Shown here: positions 23,860 to 35,399 of the stretch, in pieces
Position numbering within the stretch: the stretch's first letter is position 1
How the letters are laid out: every line of letters begins with the position of its first letter
NCBI GenBank assembly: GCA_030068075.1
Contig: CM057841.1
Span: 7,201,565 to 7,265,564, forward strand
Origin: Paguma larvata
Taxonomy: Eukaryota; Chordata; Mammalia; Carnivora; Viverridae
Length of the DNA stretch: 64,000 nucleotides
Direction of reading: 5' to 3'
Notes under the pieces: model-generated
Databases searched by the model: none
Seen by the model: the letters and a program-made list of their open reading frames with translations, nothing else
Told to the model about the DNA's origin: nothing
Position numbers and translations under genes: made by a program

Positions 23860-24790
23860 GGCAGCTGAGAAAAAGTCACTTGTTTTCCTTTACACACTCA
23901 CACAGAACACCTCTGTGACCCGAGGTCTGGGTTTTCCACACCAAGAAATTCTGGCACCAACCACCTGGAGTCAGCACAGACCCCACGGGTTTAGGGCTCA
24001 GTCCCACAAGACTGCCCCCCCCCCCGACTTCAGACACCAAGACCAAGTAGGGGGTCTCCAGGTAACACACTGTCCAAATTGTCTACAAATCAGAGGTTCC
24101 CACAACCTTCTCCTCGGATTCAATCTTTTGCTAGAACAGCTCACAGAGCTCAGAGAAACATTTACTTACGTTTACTGGTTTATTATATTGTAAAGGACAT
24201 TTTAAAGGATACAAATGAGGGGAGCCTGGCTGGCTCAGTCAGTAGAGCATGCAACTCCTGATCTTGGGGTGGCAAGTTTGAGCCCCACATGTGGCAGAGG
24301 GTTTACCTAAAAATTTTTTAAAAAGGATACGAATGAACGGCCAGTTGAAGAGGTACCTAGTGAAAGGTCTGGAAGGTCCCAAACTACCCTCCCAGAATGT
24401 AGATGTGCCTACCAATCCAGAAGCTCTGCGAACCCTGAACTTTTGGGATTTTTATGGAGATCTCACTGCACGGGCGTGACCTAATAATCGATTACTAACT
24501 CATTATCCAGTACCTCTCCCTTCTCTGGAGGATGGCGGGTGGGGCTACAAGTTCCAAGCTTCTAATCATGGCTCGGTCTTTCTAGTGACCAGCACCCACA
24601 GGGGACATCCAGGAGCCCACACCAAGAGTTGCCTTATTAGAACAAAGGTCTGTCTTATCACCCAGAAAATTCCAAGGGATTTAAGAGCTCTGTGACAGAC
24701 GTTCCAATCATCCAGGAAATTATAAGGGTTTTAGAAGAACTCTTTGTCATGAACCAGGGTAAAAGACTAAATATCAACAAGAACAAGAGG
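23860..24790 (+). mobile_element. LTR-like repeat, family A, with older SINE insertion
   Basis: Long copy shared with 47,280-47,960 and 62,790-63,270: CCCACAAGACTGCCCC, ACAGCTCACAGAGCTCAGAG, TTACTGGTTTATTATATTG, GTCTTTCTAGTGACCAGCAC, AAATTCCAAGGGATTTAAGA. A SINE (24219-24321) interrupts it with 15-bp target duplications. Confidence 0.55.
24220..24321 (+). mobile_element. Older short carnivore SINE in family-A LTR
   Basis: Only about 100 bp, with GGGGAGCCTGGCTGGCTCAG head and no CT-rich body. Flanks AAAGGATACAAATGA and AAAGGATACGAATGA. Confidence 0.8.
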
Positions 24791-25103
24791 CACAGAGTTA
24801 CGTATATGTATATGTTCTCATTTACAGCACCAATAGTTAATGAATATGGGACATAAACTTTTAAAGAAAGAACTTATGAAAGAATAGAAGAAAATATGGA
24901 ATGTTTATAGCACAAGTAAAAAGCCGTGAAGAAAAAGACTAACAAATTTTAATTGGAAGAAAAAATAAAACTTTTGTATGGAAAAAGATATTAAGAATGA
25001 AAGCTAAAAGACAAGGAAGATCTAGAAAAAAATTTGTAACATATAAAAGAGTCAACATACCACAAGATAAACTATAAATCAGTAAGATAAAAAAACAGTT
25101 CAT
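24791..25103. other. Intron of unit 2, A-rich sequence
   Basis: A-rich, possibly old L1; no exon seen. Confidence 0.5.
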
Positions 25104-25366
25104 TAAAAAAATTTTTTTTAATGATTATTTATTTTTGAGAGACAGACACGGAGTGTGAGTGGGAGGGGCAGAGAGAGAGGGAGACACAGAATCTGAAGCA
25201 GGCTCCAGGCTCTGAGCTGTGCGCACAAAGCCCAACGTGAGGCTCAAACCTACAAATGGTGAGATCATGACCTGAGCTAAGTTTGATGCTTGAACCTACA
25301 AATGGTGAGATCATGACCTGAGCTAAGTCTGATGCTTAACCAACTGAGCCACCGAGGCACCCCTAA
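25104..25366 (-). mobile_element. CAN-type SINE with internal 46-bp tandem duplication
   Basis: 25247-25292 is repeated at 25293-25338 (CTACAAATGGTGAGATCATG start), lengthening the copy. Confidence 0.9.
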
Positions 25367-25624
25367 TTTTTAAAATGAGCAAAGAAGAAATAATGCAAAA
25401 AAGCAACAAAGAGACATGTATCTGAACCTCACAAGTGATAGGAAAATGCAAAATAAAATAAAGCAGAAGAATATTAGATCATACAAACTGAAAAATATGT
25501 GGTTATTTGATAACATAATAACAAGTGTTGACAAGCTGTGGGGCACTAGATGCTCTTACATACCGCTTTCTATCAACCAGGCACTGTTCTAAATGCTCTG
25601 TCCAGATTAACTCATTTTATTATT

Positions 25625-26036
25625 TATTTACTTATTATTATTTCTTCTTCTTCTTTTTTTTTTTTTTTGAGAGAGCAAGCACATGTGCATGCTCATGGAA
25701 GAGGGGCGGGAGAGGGAGAAAGGGAATATTGAGCAACCTCCACCCTCAGCATGAGCCTGATGAGGGGTTTGATATCACAACTGTGAGATCATGACCTGAG
25801 CCAAATCAAGAGTCAGATGCTGGGGGCGTCTAGGTGGCTCAGCTAAGCAACTGACTCTTGATTTCAGTTCAGGTCATGATTTCACAGCTCCTGAGTTTGA
25901 GCCACGCACTGACAGTGCGGAGCCTGCTTAGGATTCTCTCTCCCCTCCTCCCCTGCTGGTGCATGTGAGCTATCTCACAAAATAAAAAGACCTTAAAAAA
26001 AAAAAAGAGAGAGATGCTCAACCATCTGAGCTCCTA
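25625..26036 (-). mobile_element. Old SINE split by a later SINE
   Basis: Antisense copy at 25,655-25,820 continues at 26,009-26,035 (GATGCTCAACCATCTGAGCTC). Confidence 0.75.
25822..26008 (+). mobile_element. CAN-type SINE nested in another SINE
   Basis: Inserted in the head of the copy at 25625-26036; A-tail 25,993-26,006. Confidence 0.85.
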
Positions 26037-26053
26037 GATTAACTCATTTTATT

Positions 26054-26258
26054 TATTTTTAATGTTTACTTATTTTTGAGAGACAGACAGAGTGCAAGTG
26101 GGGAAGAGGCAGACAGAGAGGGAGATACAGAATCTGAAGCAAACTCCAGGCTCTGAGCTGTCAGCACCGAGCCCAATGTGGGCTCGAACCCATCGACTGC
26201 ACGATCATGACCCGAGCTGGAAGTCGGATGCTTAACCAACTGAGCCATCCAGGTGCCC
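26054..26258 (-). mobile_element. CAN-type SINE
   Basis: First of two antisense copies joined tail to head without spacer. Confidence 0.9.
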
Positions 26259-26464
26259 CTTATTTATTTATTTATTTACGAGAGAGAATAGGGTGTAAGT
26301 GGGGGAGGGGCAGAGAGAGAGGAGACACAGAATCTGAAGGAGGCTCCAGGCTCTGTCTGAGCTGTCAGCACAGAGCCTGACACGGGGCTCGAATCTACAA
26401 ACCGGGAGATCATGACCTGAGCCAAAGTCAGACGCTCGAACCAACTGAGCCCCCAGGTGCCCCT
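26259..26464 (-). mobile_element. CAN-type SINE
   Basis: Second of the pair; followed by GTTAACTCATTTTA, the same target sequence as at 25,607 and 26,038. Confidence 0.9.
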
Positions 26465-26469
26465 AGGTT

Positions 26470-27150
26470 AACTCATTTTAGACCCTACCTTATACAGAAA
26501 GTGCACTGTCATCGACCCCATTCTACACATGAGAAAACTCTTGGGTGTGATAGGACCTGAAGTGTGCAGTCACACAGCTGGCAACTGGCTCCAGAACCAA
26601 CACTTTTAACCGCGAAGCTACACTGATGATGAGTTGGAACAGCCAACTGGACATCAACGGAAGTGTACGTTACAATGTGAAATGACCACACCCCATAACT
26701 GATTTCTTTGTAACCACCCTGAACAAACACCGATACAACTTCACAAAAAGCCATTAACAATACGTTCATTTTCATGATTTGTAAGAACAAAAGTATCTAA
26801 ATATGCATCACTAGGTGAATGATTTCATTGTTACTCTTGCAATACCTGGAGTTCACTGCTGTCAGGTAATCAACAAGAAAGCTGGCCTGGAAGCACCGAC
26901 AGGTAAAGAATGCCAATACCCTGAAAACGGTCTGAAGGGTGTACGTGATGATAACTGGGGTTCACCCTGGAGAGGCAGTTCACATATGAGTATTAGTATC
27001 AAGGAGTACTGAGCTGTTACCAGTGAAGTCTGCATGATTTCACCCTGAATTATTAAATTCAGAGTGAATTTCTGAACAGATGTGTGACTATGTTATTTAT
27101 CATCTCAAAAATCAACTATTTTGTTTCCGTCAAACTCCAAAGTTTTGGGG
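26470..27150. other. Intron of unit 2, unassigned sequence
   Basis: Contains CATTTTAGACCCTACCTTAT and CACATGAGAAAACT, suggesting an old MIR-type fragment at 26,470-26,610; nothing coding. Confidence 0.45.
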
Positions 27151-27154
27151 TTTT

Positions 27155-27354
27155 TTTTTTAATGTTTATTTATTCACTGAGAGTGCATATGTGCATGTGC
27201 ACATGCAGGGGAGGGGGAGGGAGAGCAAGAATCCCAAGCAGGCTGCACCCTCAGCGCAGTGCCCACTGCGGGGCTCAATCTCATGACCATGAGATCACGA
27301 CCTGAGCCAACGTCAAGAGTCGGAGGCTTAACGGTCTGAGCCACCCATGCGCCC
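27155..27354 (-). mobile_element. CAN-type SINE
   Basis: Antisense, with a CATGTGCACATGCA variant in the body. Confidence 0.9.
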
Positions 27355-27863
27355 CTGTTTGTTTTTTGAGCACGACTATGAACTCGTGACCGATGGCTGT
27401 ACAGGTACTGAGCTTCAGTCACATGCAGTCATCTTTCTTGCTCAACTGGTACTGGGCCTGTGGCCATTCGGCTGATAGGAAGCCACTTATATTTATCGGT
27501 GTTGTTTGGAGTATTGTTCCATTCATATAAAATGTCATAAATGTATACATTTAGGTATGTGATATGTACATGTATGCATGTACTTGTAAATACACACACG
27601 TACACAGAAAGTGTGCACTATCGGGTGTTTGCTAATGCTACACCGGGGGATTAAAAGGTACTCTTTTACCATTAGTCACCTGTGTATATAAAAGAAAAAG
27701 ATTCAAAAAAAAAAAAGAGGTAACCTAAACATAAGAAAAGATACCACACTTTCTTTTTTTTTTTTTTTTTAAGATACCAAACCTTCCAAAAAGGTGGGTT
27801 TTTTTCCCCTATACTTCCAGAAAGTTTTAAATCAAACCCCATGAACGCCAACAACTCAACCTT

Positions 27864-28073
27864 TTTTTTTTTTTTAACGTTTATTTATTTTTGAGGGAAA
27901 AAAAAGAGAAAGGGCATGCAGGGGAGGGGTAGAGAGAGAGAGGAGACAGAGGATCTGAAGCGGGCTCTGTGCTGACAGCAGAGATCCTGATGTGAGGCTC
28001 AAATTCAGGAACCACGAGATCATGACCTGAGCCAAAGTCGGACGCTTAACTGACTGAGCCACCCCAGTGCCGC
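27864..28073 (-). mobile_element. CAN-type SINE
   Basis: Antisense, T-rich tail complement at 27,861-27,875. Confidence 0.9.
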
Positions 28074-28079
28074 CATCCG

Positions 28080-28786
28080 AACCCTTAATAGAGAAAAACT
28101 TTCCACTTACTACTGCCAAATCTACTCAAACTCCACTTCAACTACCTATTCATGGAGGACCATTTGAAAGTCATACAACCTTTTCAGTTTCCTAGGCCAT
28201 TTCAGTGGTTTTATTCCTAAATAAAACCAGACTGCTATCAAGTTGGGTCCCTGGGTCACCAGGCTACGGTGCCCTGAAGAGCTGTATCCACTGAGCTCTG
28301 CTCGGCATATTCCCAGAGGTGGTCCTCTGTAAGAGACAGCTATAGGAAATCTGCTTTTCCACTTATCGGAAGGCTGCGAGTGAGGATCTACCCCAGTGAT
28401 CCCCTCCAAAAACACCCACCGAAGAAATTTCCTAAGGCCTAAATGACATAAACTACTGAATCCCCCAAGAAACTGGTCTGCCTGCCCCACAGAGTCAGTG
28501 GACATCTTCGTAGCTTTGCGTGTCTGTCTGTCAGAGATACCAGAAGCAAAGTGACAGTTAACGTAACCCACACTGTTCCAACATTAGTCCTTTAGGATGA
28601 CGCCTGTGAGTAAAATAGTCCTGATCACACTTTGTCCTCCTGCTTCTGAATTTAGGGTCTAAGTTAATTTCTCCCTAGAACCCAAGTATCCCAATTTACA
28701 CTTCTTTTAGTGGTGGAACTGATTTTTTTCCAGGTCACCACAAATCTGTCAGAAAACACAGGAAGGAGGTAATGAATGAAAATCAC
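28080..28786. other. Intron of unit 2 beside the start exon
   Basis: Mostly unique sequence. The 141-codon minus frame at 28,146-28,571 has no motif I recognise and lies in an intron, so I do not call it a gene. Confidence 0.5.
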
Positions 28787-28999
28787 CTGGGCCTTGATCA
28801 TTTTCTTCTGTGCTCAGGAAACAGGAACATGGGTTCTAGGTCTTTTGTGTCTCCTGCATCTGCCACGAAGTTCTTAGAGTCAGAAATCTCGGGGCGCGCT
28901 TGAAGTTGTCCACGGAAGCAATAATATCCAAGTCCAAGAACTTCCTCTTTCTTCCCTCATTCCTTCACTTGACTTCTCTTGCTCCTGGGGACCCAGGAC
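28787..28999 (-). CDS. ZNF614: Start-codon exon of ZNF614-like gene (5' UTR plus MIKAQ)
   Basis: Minus-strand exon from a CCCCACAG acceptor (29000) to a GCCCAG/GTGATT donor (28787/28786). The ATG is at 28801-28799 and five codons follow to the donor (MIKAQ), matching the usual start of this KRAB family; the next exon supplies ESLTLEDV. The 5' 198 nt are UTR. The same sequence arrangement recurs in units 1 and 3. Confidence 0.8.
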
Positions 29000-29354
29000 C
29001 TGTGGGGTGAAGAGCAAACGGACTTTGACCATACATTCCCTCTGGGCCCTGGTGTTGTTACTGCTGCTACGCACTTACCTTAAAGGACCCCAGTACTTCC
29101 AACTGTTCCTTTACTTGGTGCCTCTGAGGCCTTCATACGGTAAGGCAACAAGGCAGGGAGGTTCTAATATGAGAAAGGTATGCCTTTCCTGCGGAGTGGA
29201 AGTGGCATGGCTATTCAAGGGGAGGTGGGAGAGCAAAAGCAGAAGAGCAGAAGAGCCTCAGAGGCGGGTGGATTATCAGGTACATCCATTTAGGACACAG
29301 GGAAGGTTCCAAAGATCTGGACATTGTGTATTTAAAAAGCAAGTCTGCCCAGGG

Positions 29355-29538
29355 GTGCCTGGGTGGCTCAGTCAGTTAAGCATCCAATTTGGCTCAGGTT
29401 ACGATCTCACAGTTTGTGGGTTCAAGCCTTGCATGGGACTCTGCCCTGACAGCTCAAAGCCTGGAGCCTGCTTCAGAATCTGTGTGTCCCTCTCTCTGTG
29501 TCCCTCCCCTGCTCCCACTGTCTCAAAAAGTAAAAAAA
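29355..29538 (+). mobile_element. CAN-type SINE
   Basis: First of a head-to-tail pair upstream of the start exon of unit 2; short A-tail. Confidence 0.9.
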
Positions 29539-29539
29539 G

Positions 29540-29747
29540 GGGCGCCTGGGTGGCTCAGTCGGTTAAGCGGCCGACTTCAGCTCAGGTCATGATCTCACCG
29601 TCTGTGAGTTCGAGCCCCGCGTCGGGCTCTGTGCTGATGGCTCAGAGCCTGGAGCCTGCTTCGGATTCTGTATCCCCCTCTCTCTCTGCCTTTCCCTTGC
29701 TCACACTCTGTCTCTCCAAAAATAAAATCGCTAAAAAAAAAAGTAAA
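29540..29747 (+). mobile_element. CAN-type SINE, near consensus
   Basis: Second of the pair, inserted in the A-tail of the first; few differences from the common sequence, so likely young. Confidence 0.92.
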
Positions 29748-29952
29748 AAAAGAAATTAATAAACATTAAAACCTTAAAAAAACAACCTAGTATATCTGGT
29801 GTAAGTCCATTTACATAAAACTTAAAAATATGCAAACTAGCCTATAGTAATGAAAAATAGATGAGTGATGGCTTGGGGAGAATATTAATGACTTCATGGT
29901 GGGGATACTTTCATAAGCATGTATGTCAAATTTACCGATCAATATGATTTTT

Positions 29953-30159
29953 CAAAGTTTATTTTGAGTCAGAGACAGAGAGAGAGAGAGAGGGATAAAG
30001 AAAGGGTAGAGAGAGAGAGAGAGAGATTGAATCCCAAGCAGACGCCACACTCTCAGTACGGAGCCCCACGTGGGGCTTGAGCACACAAAACCGTGAGATA
30101 ATGACCTGAGCCAAAATCAAGAGTCAGTCGCTTAACCGACTGACCACTCAGGTTCCCCC
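29953..30159 (-). mobile_element. CAN-type SINE
   Basis: Flanks GATCAATATGATTT and AATCAGTATGACTT. Confidence 0.85.
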
Positions 30160-30229
30160 CAATCAGTATGACTTAAATATCTGTGGCTTACTGTAAGTCA
30201 ATTTGGCCTCAATATATCACTTGGGAAAA

Positions 30230-30595
30230 ACAGAAAAAACTACTGAGAATCATAATATAGACCAAAATTTAATGCTAATCAAAAAAGGCAGCAACAAAAG
30301 ACTATACCTAGTTCATGATTCTGTTCATACGAAATGTCTAGAAATTGCAAACTAAAAGACCCAAGAAGATAATCAATGGTTGTGCACGACTGGGGTTAGG
30401 AGTGGAGAAGGAGTGTATAGACGACCAAGAAAATTTTTCTGAGTGATGAAAATGCTTTCAAACTGGATTGTGCTCATGGTTGCACGACTCTAGAAACTCA
30501 GTTAACATCACAGAAGAGTACATACTTATACTTGGTGAATTTTATGGTATGTAAATGAAGCCTCAATAAAACTACTACTAAAATTATAATGAAAT
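30230..30595 (+). mobile_element. Old L1 (L1M-type) 3' end
   Basis: Diverged L1 3' sequence with the typical GGTTGTGCACGACTGGGG, TGAAAATGCTTTCAAACTGG, GGTGAATTTTATGGTATGTA and AATAAA end. Confidence 0.65.
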
Positions 30596-30881
30596 ACTTT
30601 TGAATATTTTATGTTATTACTACTTATATTAGTGAACATGTTTCAGACAACATGCCACTGGCTGACCAACCTCTGTTGACACTACTGCAATGATTAAAAA
30701 TGTATAAATATCTCCTCTGCAGATACGTTGAGGGTGAGAAATTACGTGATACAATCAACTGTCCTTTTATTTATACAAATATACAGATTGTCCCAAATGT
30801 GAGGCGGGAATGTGTTCTCACTGGGGAACAAAATATACTGGAGATGCTTTTGCTTAGAATGACCCTAAATAGAAATCTCCA

Positions 30882-31070
30882 GGGGCGCCTGGGTGGCTCA
30901 GTCCGTTGAGCATCTGACTTCAACTCAGGTCGTGATTTCAAGGTTTGAGTTCCAGCCGGCACCGGAATGACTGCTGTCAGCGCCGACCCCGCTTCGGATC
31001 CTCGGTCCCCCGCTCTCCACCCCTCCTCCGCTTATACGCGCGCTCTCAAAAATAAACATTTTTTTAAAAC
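30882..31070 (+). mobile_element. CAN-type SINE
   Basis: Body partly deleted (GGTTTGAGTTCCAGCC) with unusual CpG content. Confidence 0.85.
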
Positions 31071-31094
31071 CTCCAGAAGTACAGTAAACTTAAA

Positions 31095-31146
31095 TTTTTT
31101 AATGTTTATTTACTTTTGACGGACTGAGCCACCCAGGCGCCCCCAA
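31095..31146 (-). mobile_element. 50-bp internally deleted SINE with perfect 18-bp target duplication
   Basis: Only tail (TTTTTTAATGTTTATTTAC) and head (CTGAGCCACCCAGGCGCCCC) remain. Flanks AAGTACAGTAAACTTAAA at 31077-31094 and 31147-31164 are identical. Confidence 0.9.
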
Positions 31147-31689
31147 AAGTACAGTAAACTTAAAGGCAAGAACAAGAACTACAGCTTTAACAGTAAATAC
31201 AGCACTAGCTCACTCCGAACACACTGAATTTTGTGGGGACAGTGAGAAGAGTGGTGACGTGGGGAGACAAAGTTTTTACTGAGGTCCGTGAAGACCTTGA
31301 AGGAGTCAACCGAGCTTGGTTTAACTGGGGAAAAGCAGGCTTCAGGTCTGTTTGGTGCATTCGAGGTTTGAGCCTGAACCTTCCGATTCTCCAGGGACCC
31401 TGGACCTCCTCAAACACTGACAGCGCCCACCAGGCGTCTCTAAGAGTGAGTCCTCTAAGAAAAGCCATACTGAACCAACCCAGGCTTCTCTAACGCGTGC
31501 ACGGAAAAAAAACTTTCCACCCCACTTCTCAAGCACCGAGTCCCACAGACAGAGTGATCCACGTGGCCCTCGAACCCTAACGCTGTCAGCCTATCCGCGG
31601 ATGATTTCCTCAGCTTCTTAATCACCGACTCCCAAAGGCCCATCACTACCCTGGATTCCATAATGACTGAAACCAAATAAAATCCCAAC

Positions 31690-32400
31690 TGCGGTGCTTC
31701 ACACACGCTCCCTTTTCACGGACGCCACGGGCCGCGAGCGAAGCCCAGCACCCGACTCACCCGAACGCGAACCTCTCCAAACGCCGCGGGTAGAAACGAA
31801 AGGCCGCCCACGGCCGGAGCTACTTCCTGTTCGGAAGACCTAACTGGCTGTACCTAGAGACTCCGATGCACGAGAGCCAGCGAATCCCGCGAGGACCTGG
31901 GAGGGCTGCGGGATTTCGGAGCTCGAACCGGTGGGCTCCGCTCTATGACGTAAGCGGCCACGCCCGCCCCGCCGTTTCTGACGGGAAGGGCCAGAGCGGC
32001 TGTGGGAGATGGGCAAAATAATTACTGGCCACCTCAGTGTTTTTGCCTCCTCCTTGTGAGGGATGACCAACAAAGTGGTGCTAACTCGGTGAGACTTCAG
32101 AGACCGGTGCTTATCTAAGGCCACCAGGCACATTTATAGGCCAGGGGAAGAAAGATGGCGCCCTTGTGCACGGCCGAGTGCCGACGTTAGACTGGAGCAC
32201 TATGGGCACGGCCATCTTGGAGGAAGGCAAGTGTCCGTACGGCTGAAATGGGCTCAGGCACCGACCGACGGAGGGAAAAAATGTAGAAGCTGAGACGTCA
32301 CGGGAGAGGCGGCGGTCGCAGAATTGACAGAAGCAGTTGTCACTTGACATCTTGGGTGTGGGGAGAGAGCGATTGTGTTTAAGGAAGACTGCCATTGAAG
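31690..32400 (-). promoter_or_regulatory. ZNF614: CpG-rich promoter and probable first exon of ZNF614-like gene
   Basis: GC- and CpG-rich block. Minus-strand CCAAGATGGC at 32220-32211 is a YY1-type site in sense orientation for the gene; a second YY1-type site, AAGATGGCG, points the other way at 32152-32160. ETS-type motifs ACTTCCTGT (31822-31830) and CGGAAG (31832-31837) are present. Candidate first-exon donors on the minus strand are CTCTAG/GTACAG at 31854 and TTCGG/GTGAGT at 31761. The opposed sites leave open a bidirectional promoter, but I see no plus-strand gene. Confidence 0.7.
32211..32220 (-). promoter_or_regulatory. YY1-type element, unit 2 promoter
   Basis: CCAAGATGGC on the minus strand, in the CpG block. 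Equivalent elements occur at 8486-8495 and 50772-50782 in the other two promoters, all in the transcription sense. Confidence 0.6.
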
Positions 32401-32911
32401 GGACGAAGCCCATAGGGCAGAGCTTCCTAAAGAAATGCTGATGCCCCGCTGAGAGTGGTTATATAGCTACCTCTAGGGGGAAGGGATGAAGTGAAGATGC
32501 AACGCGTATGTTTCCTTCGAAAGATAACGAAGGTGACCGTGGGACATTGGAGAATATGAAATTACGAGATGATGCAATGATCATACTTTGCACATTTCCC
32601 AAATTTAAAAAAAAAGAACACACTTTAAAATTTTATTATTTAGGCGTGGGATCTTATAGGATGTTAAGTAGCTACTGCCTTTTTAGAAGGCAACCTGAAT
32701 CTATTTTAAAATTCCATTCTCTTTGACCTAGAAATTCTAATTGCAACAGTTTACTTAGTAAAAATTCTTCTTAATATTAACCACATTGGATTTTGTAATT
32801 TAAAGGAAAAAGAAAAAAAACCTAAATGTACAATAATACACAAATACTTTGGTAAATTGTGGAATATCCACTCAGAGAAACAGTATATAAAATTTGAAAA
32901 GAATATATTAC

Positions 32912-33144
32912 AGGAGCCTCTGGGTGGCTCAGTGGGTTAAGCCTCCAGCCCTTGATTCAGGTCATGAGCTCATGGTTCATGGGATCAGTTTATAAGATAG
33001 AACACCACATTACACTCTGCCCTGACCATGCGGAGCCTGCTTGGGATTCTCTCTCTCTCTCTGGCTCTCTCTCTCTCTGGCTCTCTCTCGCTGCCCCTCC
33101 TCTGCTTGTTCTCTCTCTCAAAATAAGTAAATAAGCTTAAAAAA
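32912..33144 (+). mobile_element. CAN-type SINE with long (CT)n
   Basis: Head GGAGCCTCTGGGTGGCTCAG; repeated CTCTCTCTGG units in the body. Confidence 0.88.
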
Positions 33145-33368
33145 GAGAGAGAGAGAAAAGAATATACAATTGTCAGTATAAATAAGGAAATACAACTTTT
33201 CTATAATTCTCAAGAAGAAAAAACACATCTGCTGGATAGTATAAATATTATGGCCCCCATTATGGGAACAAATCATACATATTTGTGATTGGTTAAGTAA
33301 ATATTTAATTTTGATTACTTCAGGGTTTGTACTTCTGGGTAGTGACTGTCAGAAGTTTTCATATTCCT

Positions 33369-33485
33369 GGGGCGCCTGGCTGGCTCAGTCTGTGGAGCAT
33401 GCCACTCTTGATCTCTGGGTTGTGAGTGTGAGCTCCACACTAGGTGTGGAAATTACTTAGAAGAATAAAATCTTAGAAAAAAAGA
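33369..33485 (+). mobile_element. Older short carnivore SINE
   Basis: GGGGCGCCTGGCTGGCTCAG head, CTCCACACTAGGTGTGGAAA body, no CT-rich region. Confidence 0.8.
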
Positions 33486-34369
33486 AAAGATTCATTCTTG
33501 AGTTAATGAAGAGGTGCGATCATGTTTTTTAAAGTTTTCACATTCCCTGTTTTTGCAGTTCTCCATTGTTAGTACATCTTTGTATCATGATTCTGTGTTA
33601 CTTTATTATTATCATAAAAAGATGTCAATTTTAGAAACGTTTTAGAATATTTAATGATATAGATGTTCATACCATAGTAAATATAAAAAAATTAGCCTTT
33701 TTTTCATGAAAGACATACTTACGTATGTTTGAAAATTTTTCATTTGCTTATGTATGTTTTCTAATTTCTGTACATTTAGAATTTACTGTTTGCATAATTT
33801 GTTAATAGTAAGAGTATTACATTCCCTTCAGGAATTAAGTGGGCAGCCCCATTCACCTGAGATGTCAAGCTCTGAAAAGTGAGTTCAGCATCTGGTCCAG
33901 AGAGCTCAGGGCAGCCTGGGTAGCCCATTCTTGGACCCTGCCGGATCAGTTTCAGGAATGAGCTGATCTGACCTTTCCGTGGCAGGATGTATAGATTCAC
34001 AGAAGGGTAAGAAGTGGAGGGGCTCTAAGGACTTGGTTGCTAGAGCATTCATGTCTGATTTTTTTTTTACTGTAGAGTGTCTGCCCAGAATCCATCCTGT
34101 TACAGTGTGGAGATGGTGACAGGAACACTAATCCAGGATTTAGGGCAGAGATGTTAAAATGTTAAGTATCATTCACAAAGGTCATTTTATAAGCGCAGGG
34201 TTCTGGGCCCCAATACTAGAGGTTCTGGTTTAGGGGGTCTGGAATGTGACTCAAGAGTTTGTCTCTTTTTCAAGCTTCTCAGAGAATCCTGAGGCAGGAA
34301 GCCCAGAGAAACACTTAGAAACAGAGCTGGAGTGTTCCTGGCTTACAAATATTATGCTGGCTGGTTACC

Positions 34370-34660
34370 CTCAGTACACTTAGGTCTTGGTTCAAATTGC
34401 ATCTGCTCAGAACAGCCCTCCTTGAAATCCCATACTGAAATAGCTCTTCTGTTACAACCTATGTACTAGGCTTAATATTTCTTCATAGCACTTAGCATAA
34501 CTGACATTCTATTATGTATTTATTTTACTCAGTCACTTTCATGACACCATGTGCACTGTAAAAGCTGTGGCTTTGCCTGTTTTGTTCATTGATGTGTCCC
34601 CAGTGACAATAATGGTGCCTGGCACGGTGCCTGGCATAGTGTAAATGCTCAAAAAATGTA
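34370..34660 (+). mobile_element. L2 3' end
   Basis: Ancient LINE2 tail: CAGCCCTCCTTGAAATCCC, TATTATGTATTTATTTTACTC, GATGTGTCCCCAGTG, GTGCCTGGCATAGTGTAAATG, then CTCAAAAAATG. Confidence 0.65.
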
Positions 34661-34668
34661 TTTTTAGG

Positions 34669-34793
34669 GGCACCTGGGTGACTCAGTCAGTTTAGTGTCC
34701 GACTCTCGATTTAGGCTCAGATCATGAGCTCACAGTTCATGAGTTCAATCCCCCGTATTGGGCTCAGCACTGACAGCCTGGAGCCTGCTTGGG

Positions 34794-34838
<45 letters not shown>

Positions 34839-34912
34839 GCCCCTCCCCCATTCATGCACATGCACGCATTCTCTCCCTCTCAAAATGACTAAACATTAAA
34901 AAAATTTTAAAG
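34669..34912 (+). mobile_element. CAN-type SINE with (CT)n
   Basis: Inserted at the end of the L2 fragment; CT run at 34,797-34,827. Confidence 0.9.
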
Positions 34913-35399
34913 GAATGCATTACTTAACATAATCGAATTCTAACACTGTATGGCAAATGTCTTTTTTTTTTTTTTGCCACAAGTAGAATTTGTAAACTGG
35001 ATTTCATATCCTTATTAGATCAAGGGAAATAACTGACCAAAGAAGAGGAACAAGAGCCCTTTTGCTAAGAAAACTAACCATTTGTTGCCAGCAGACCTGC
35101 TCAAGAATTGATAACAGAAGTTTTAACAAAAAGGAGATGAAAGAAGGAAACATGAAGCATCGGGAATGAAGAAAAGGGAATGGAAAAGGTAAATCTATCA
35201 TCAGACGTAATAGGCTATTCCCCTTTGAGTTTTTAAAATTACGTTTGATGGTTGAAAGCTAAAGTAACAACTTTCTCTGATACGGTTCTCAGCGTATGCA
35301 GAGGTGCTAAGCATCACATACTGTTGGAGAAGGTTAAGACCACCGTTTGGTGCTACACACACCGATGGGACATCTAAGATCCGATATGACCATGCCAAA

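Larger units (their letters stand above)
32420..34360. other. Intergenic sequence between units 2 and 3
   Basis: Apart from two SINEs, AT-rich and unassigned; no exon pattern. Confidence 0.55.

Noticed and set aside
28146..28571. 141-codon minus-strand frame
   Set aside because: No family motif, intronic, no codon or splice support that I can see.
29007..29759. 250-codon plus-strand frame near the unit 2 start exon
   Set aside because: More than half is SINE sequence (GAWVAQSVKRPTSAQVMISPS type), and it overlaps the minus-strand 5' region; not a gene.
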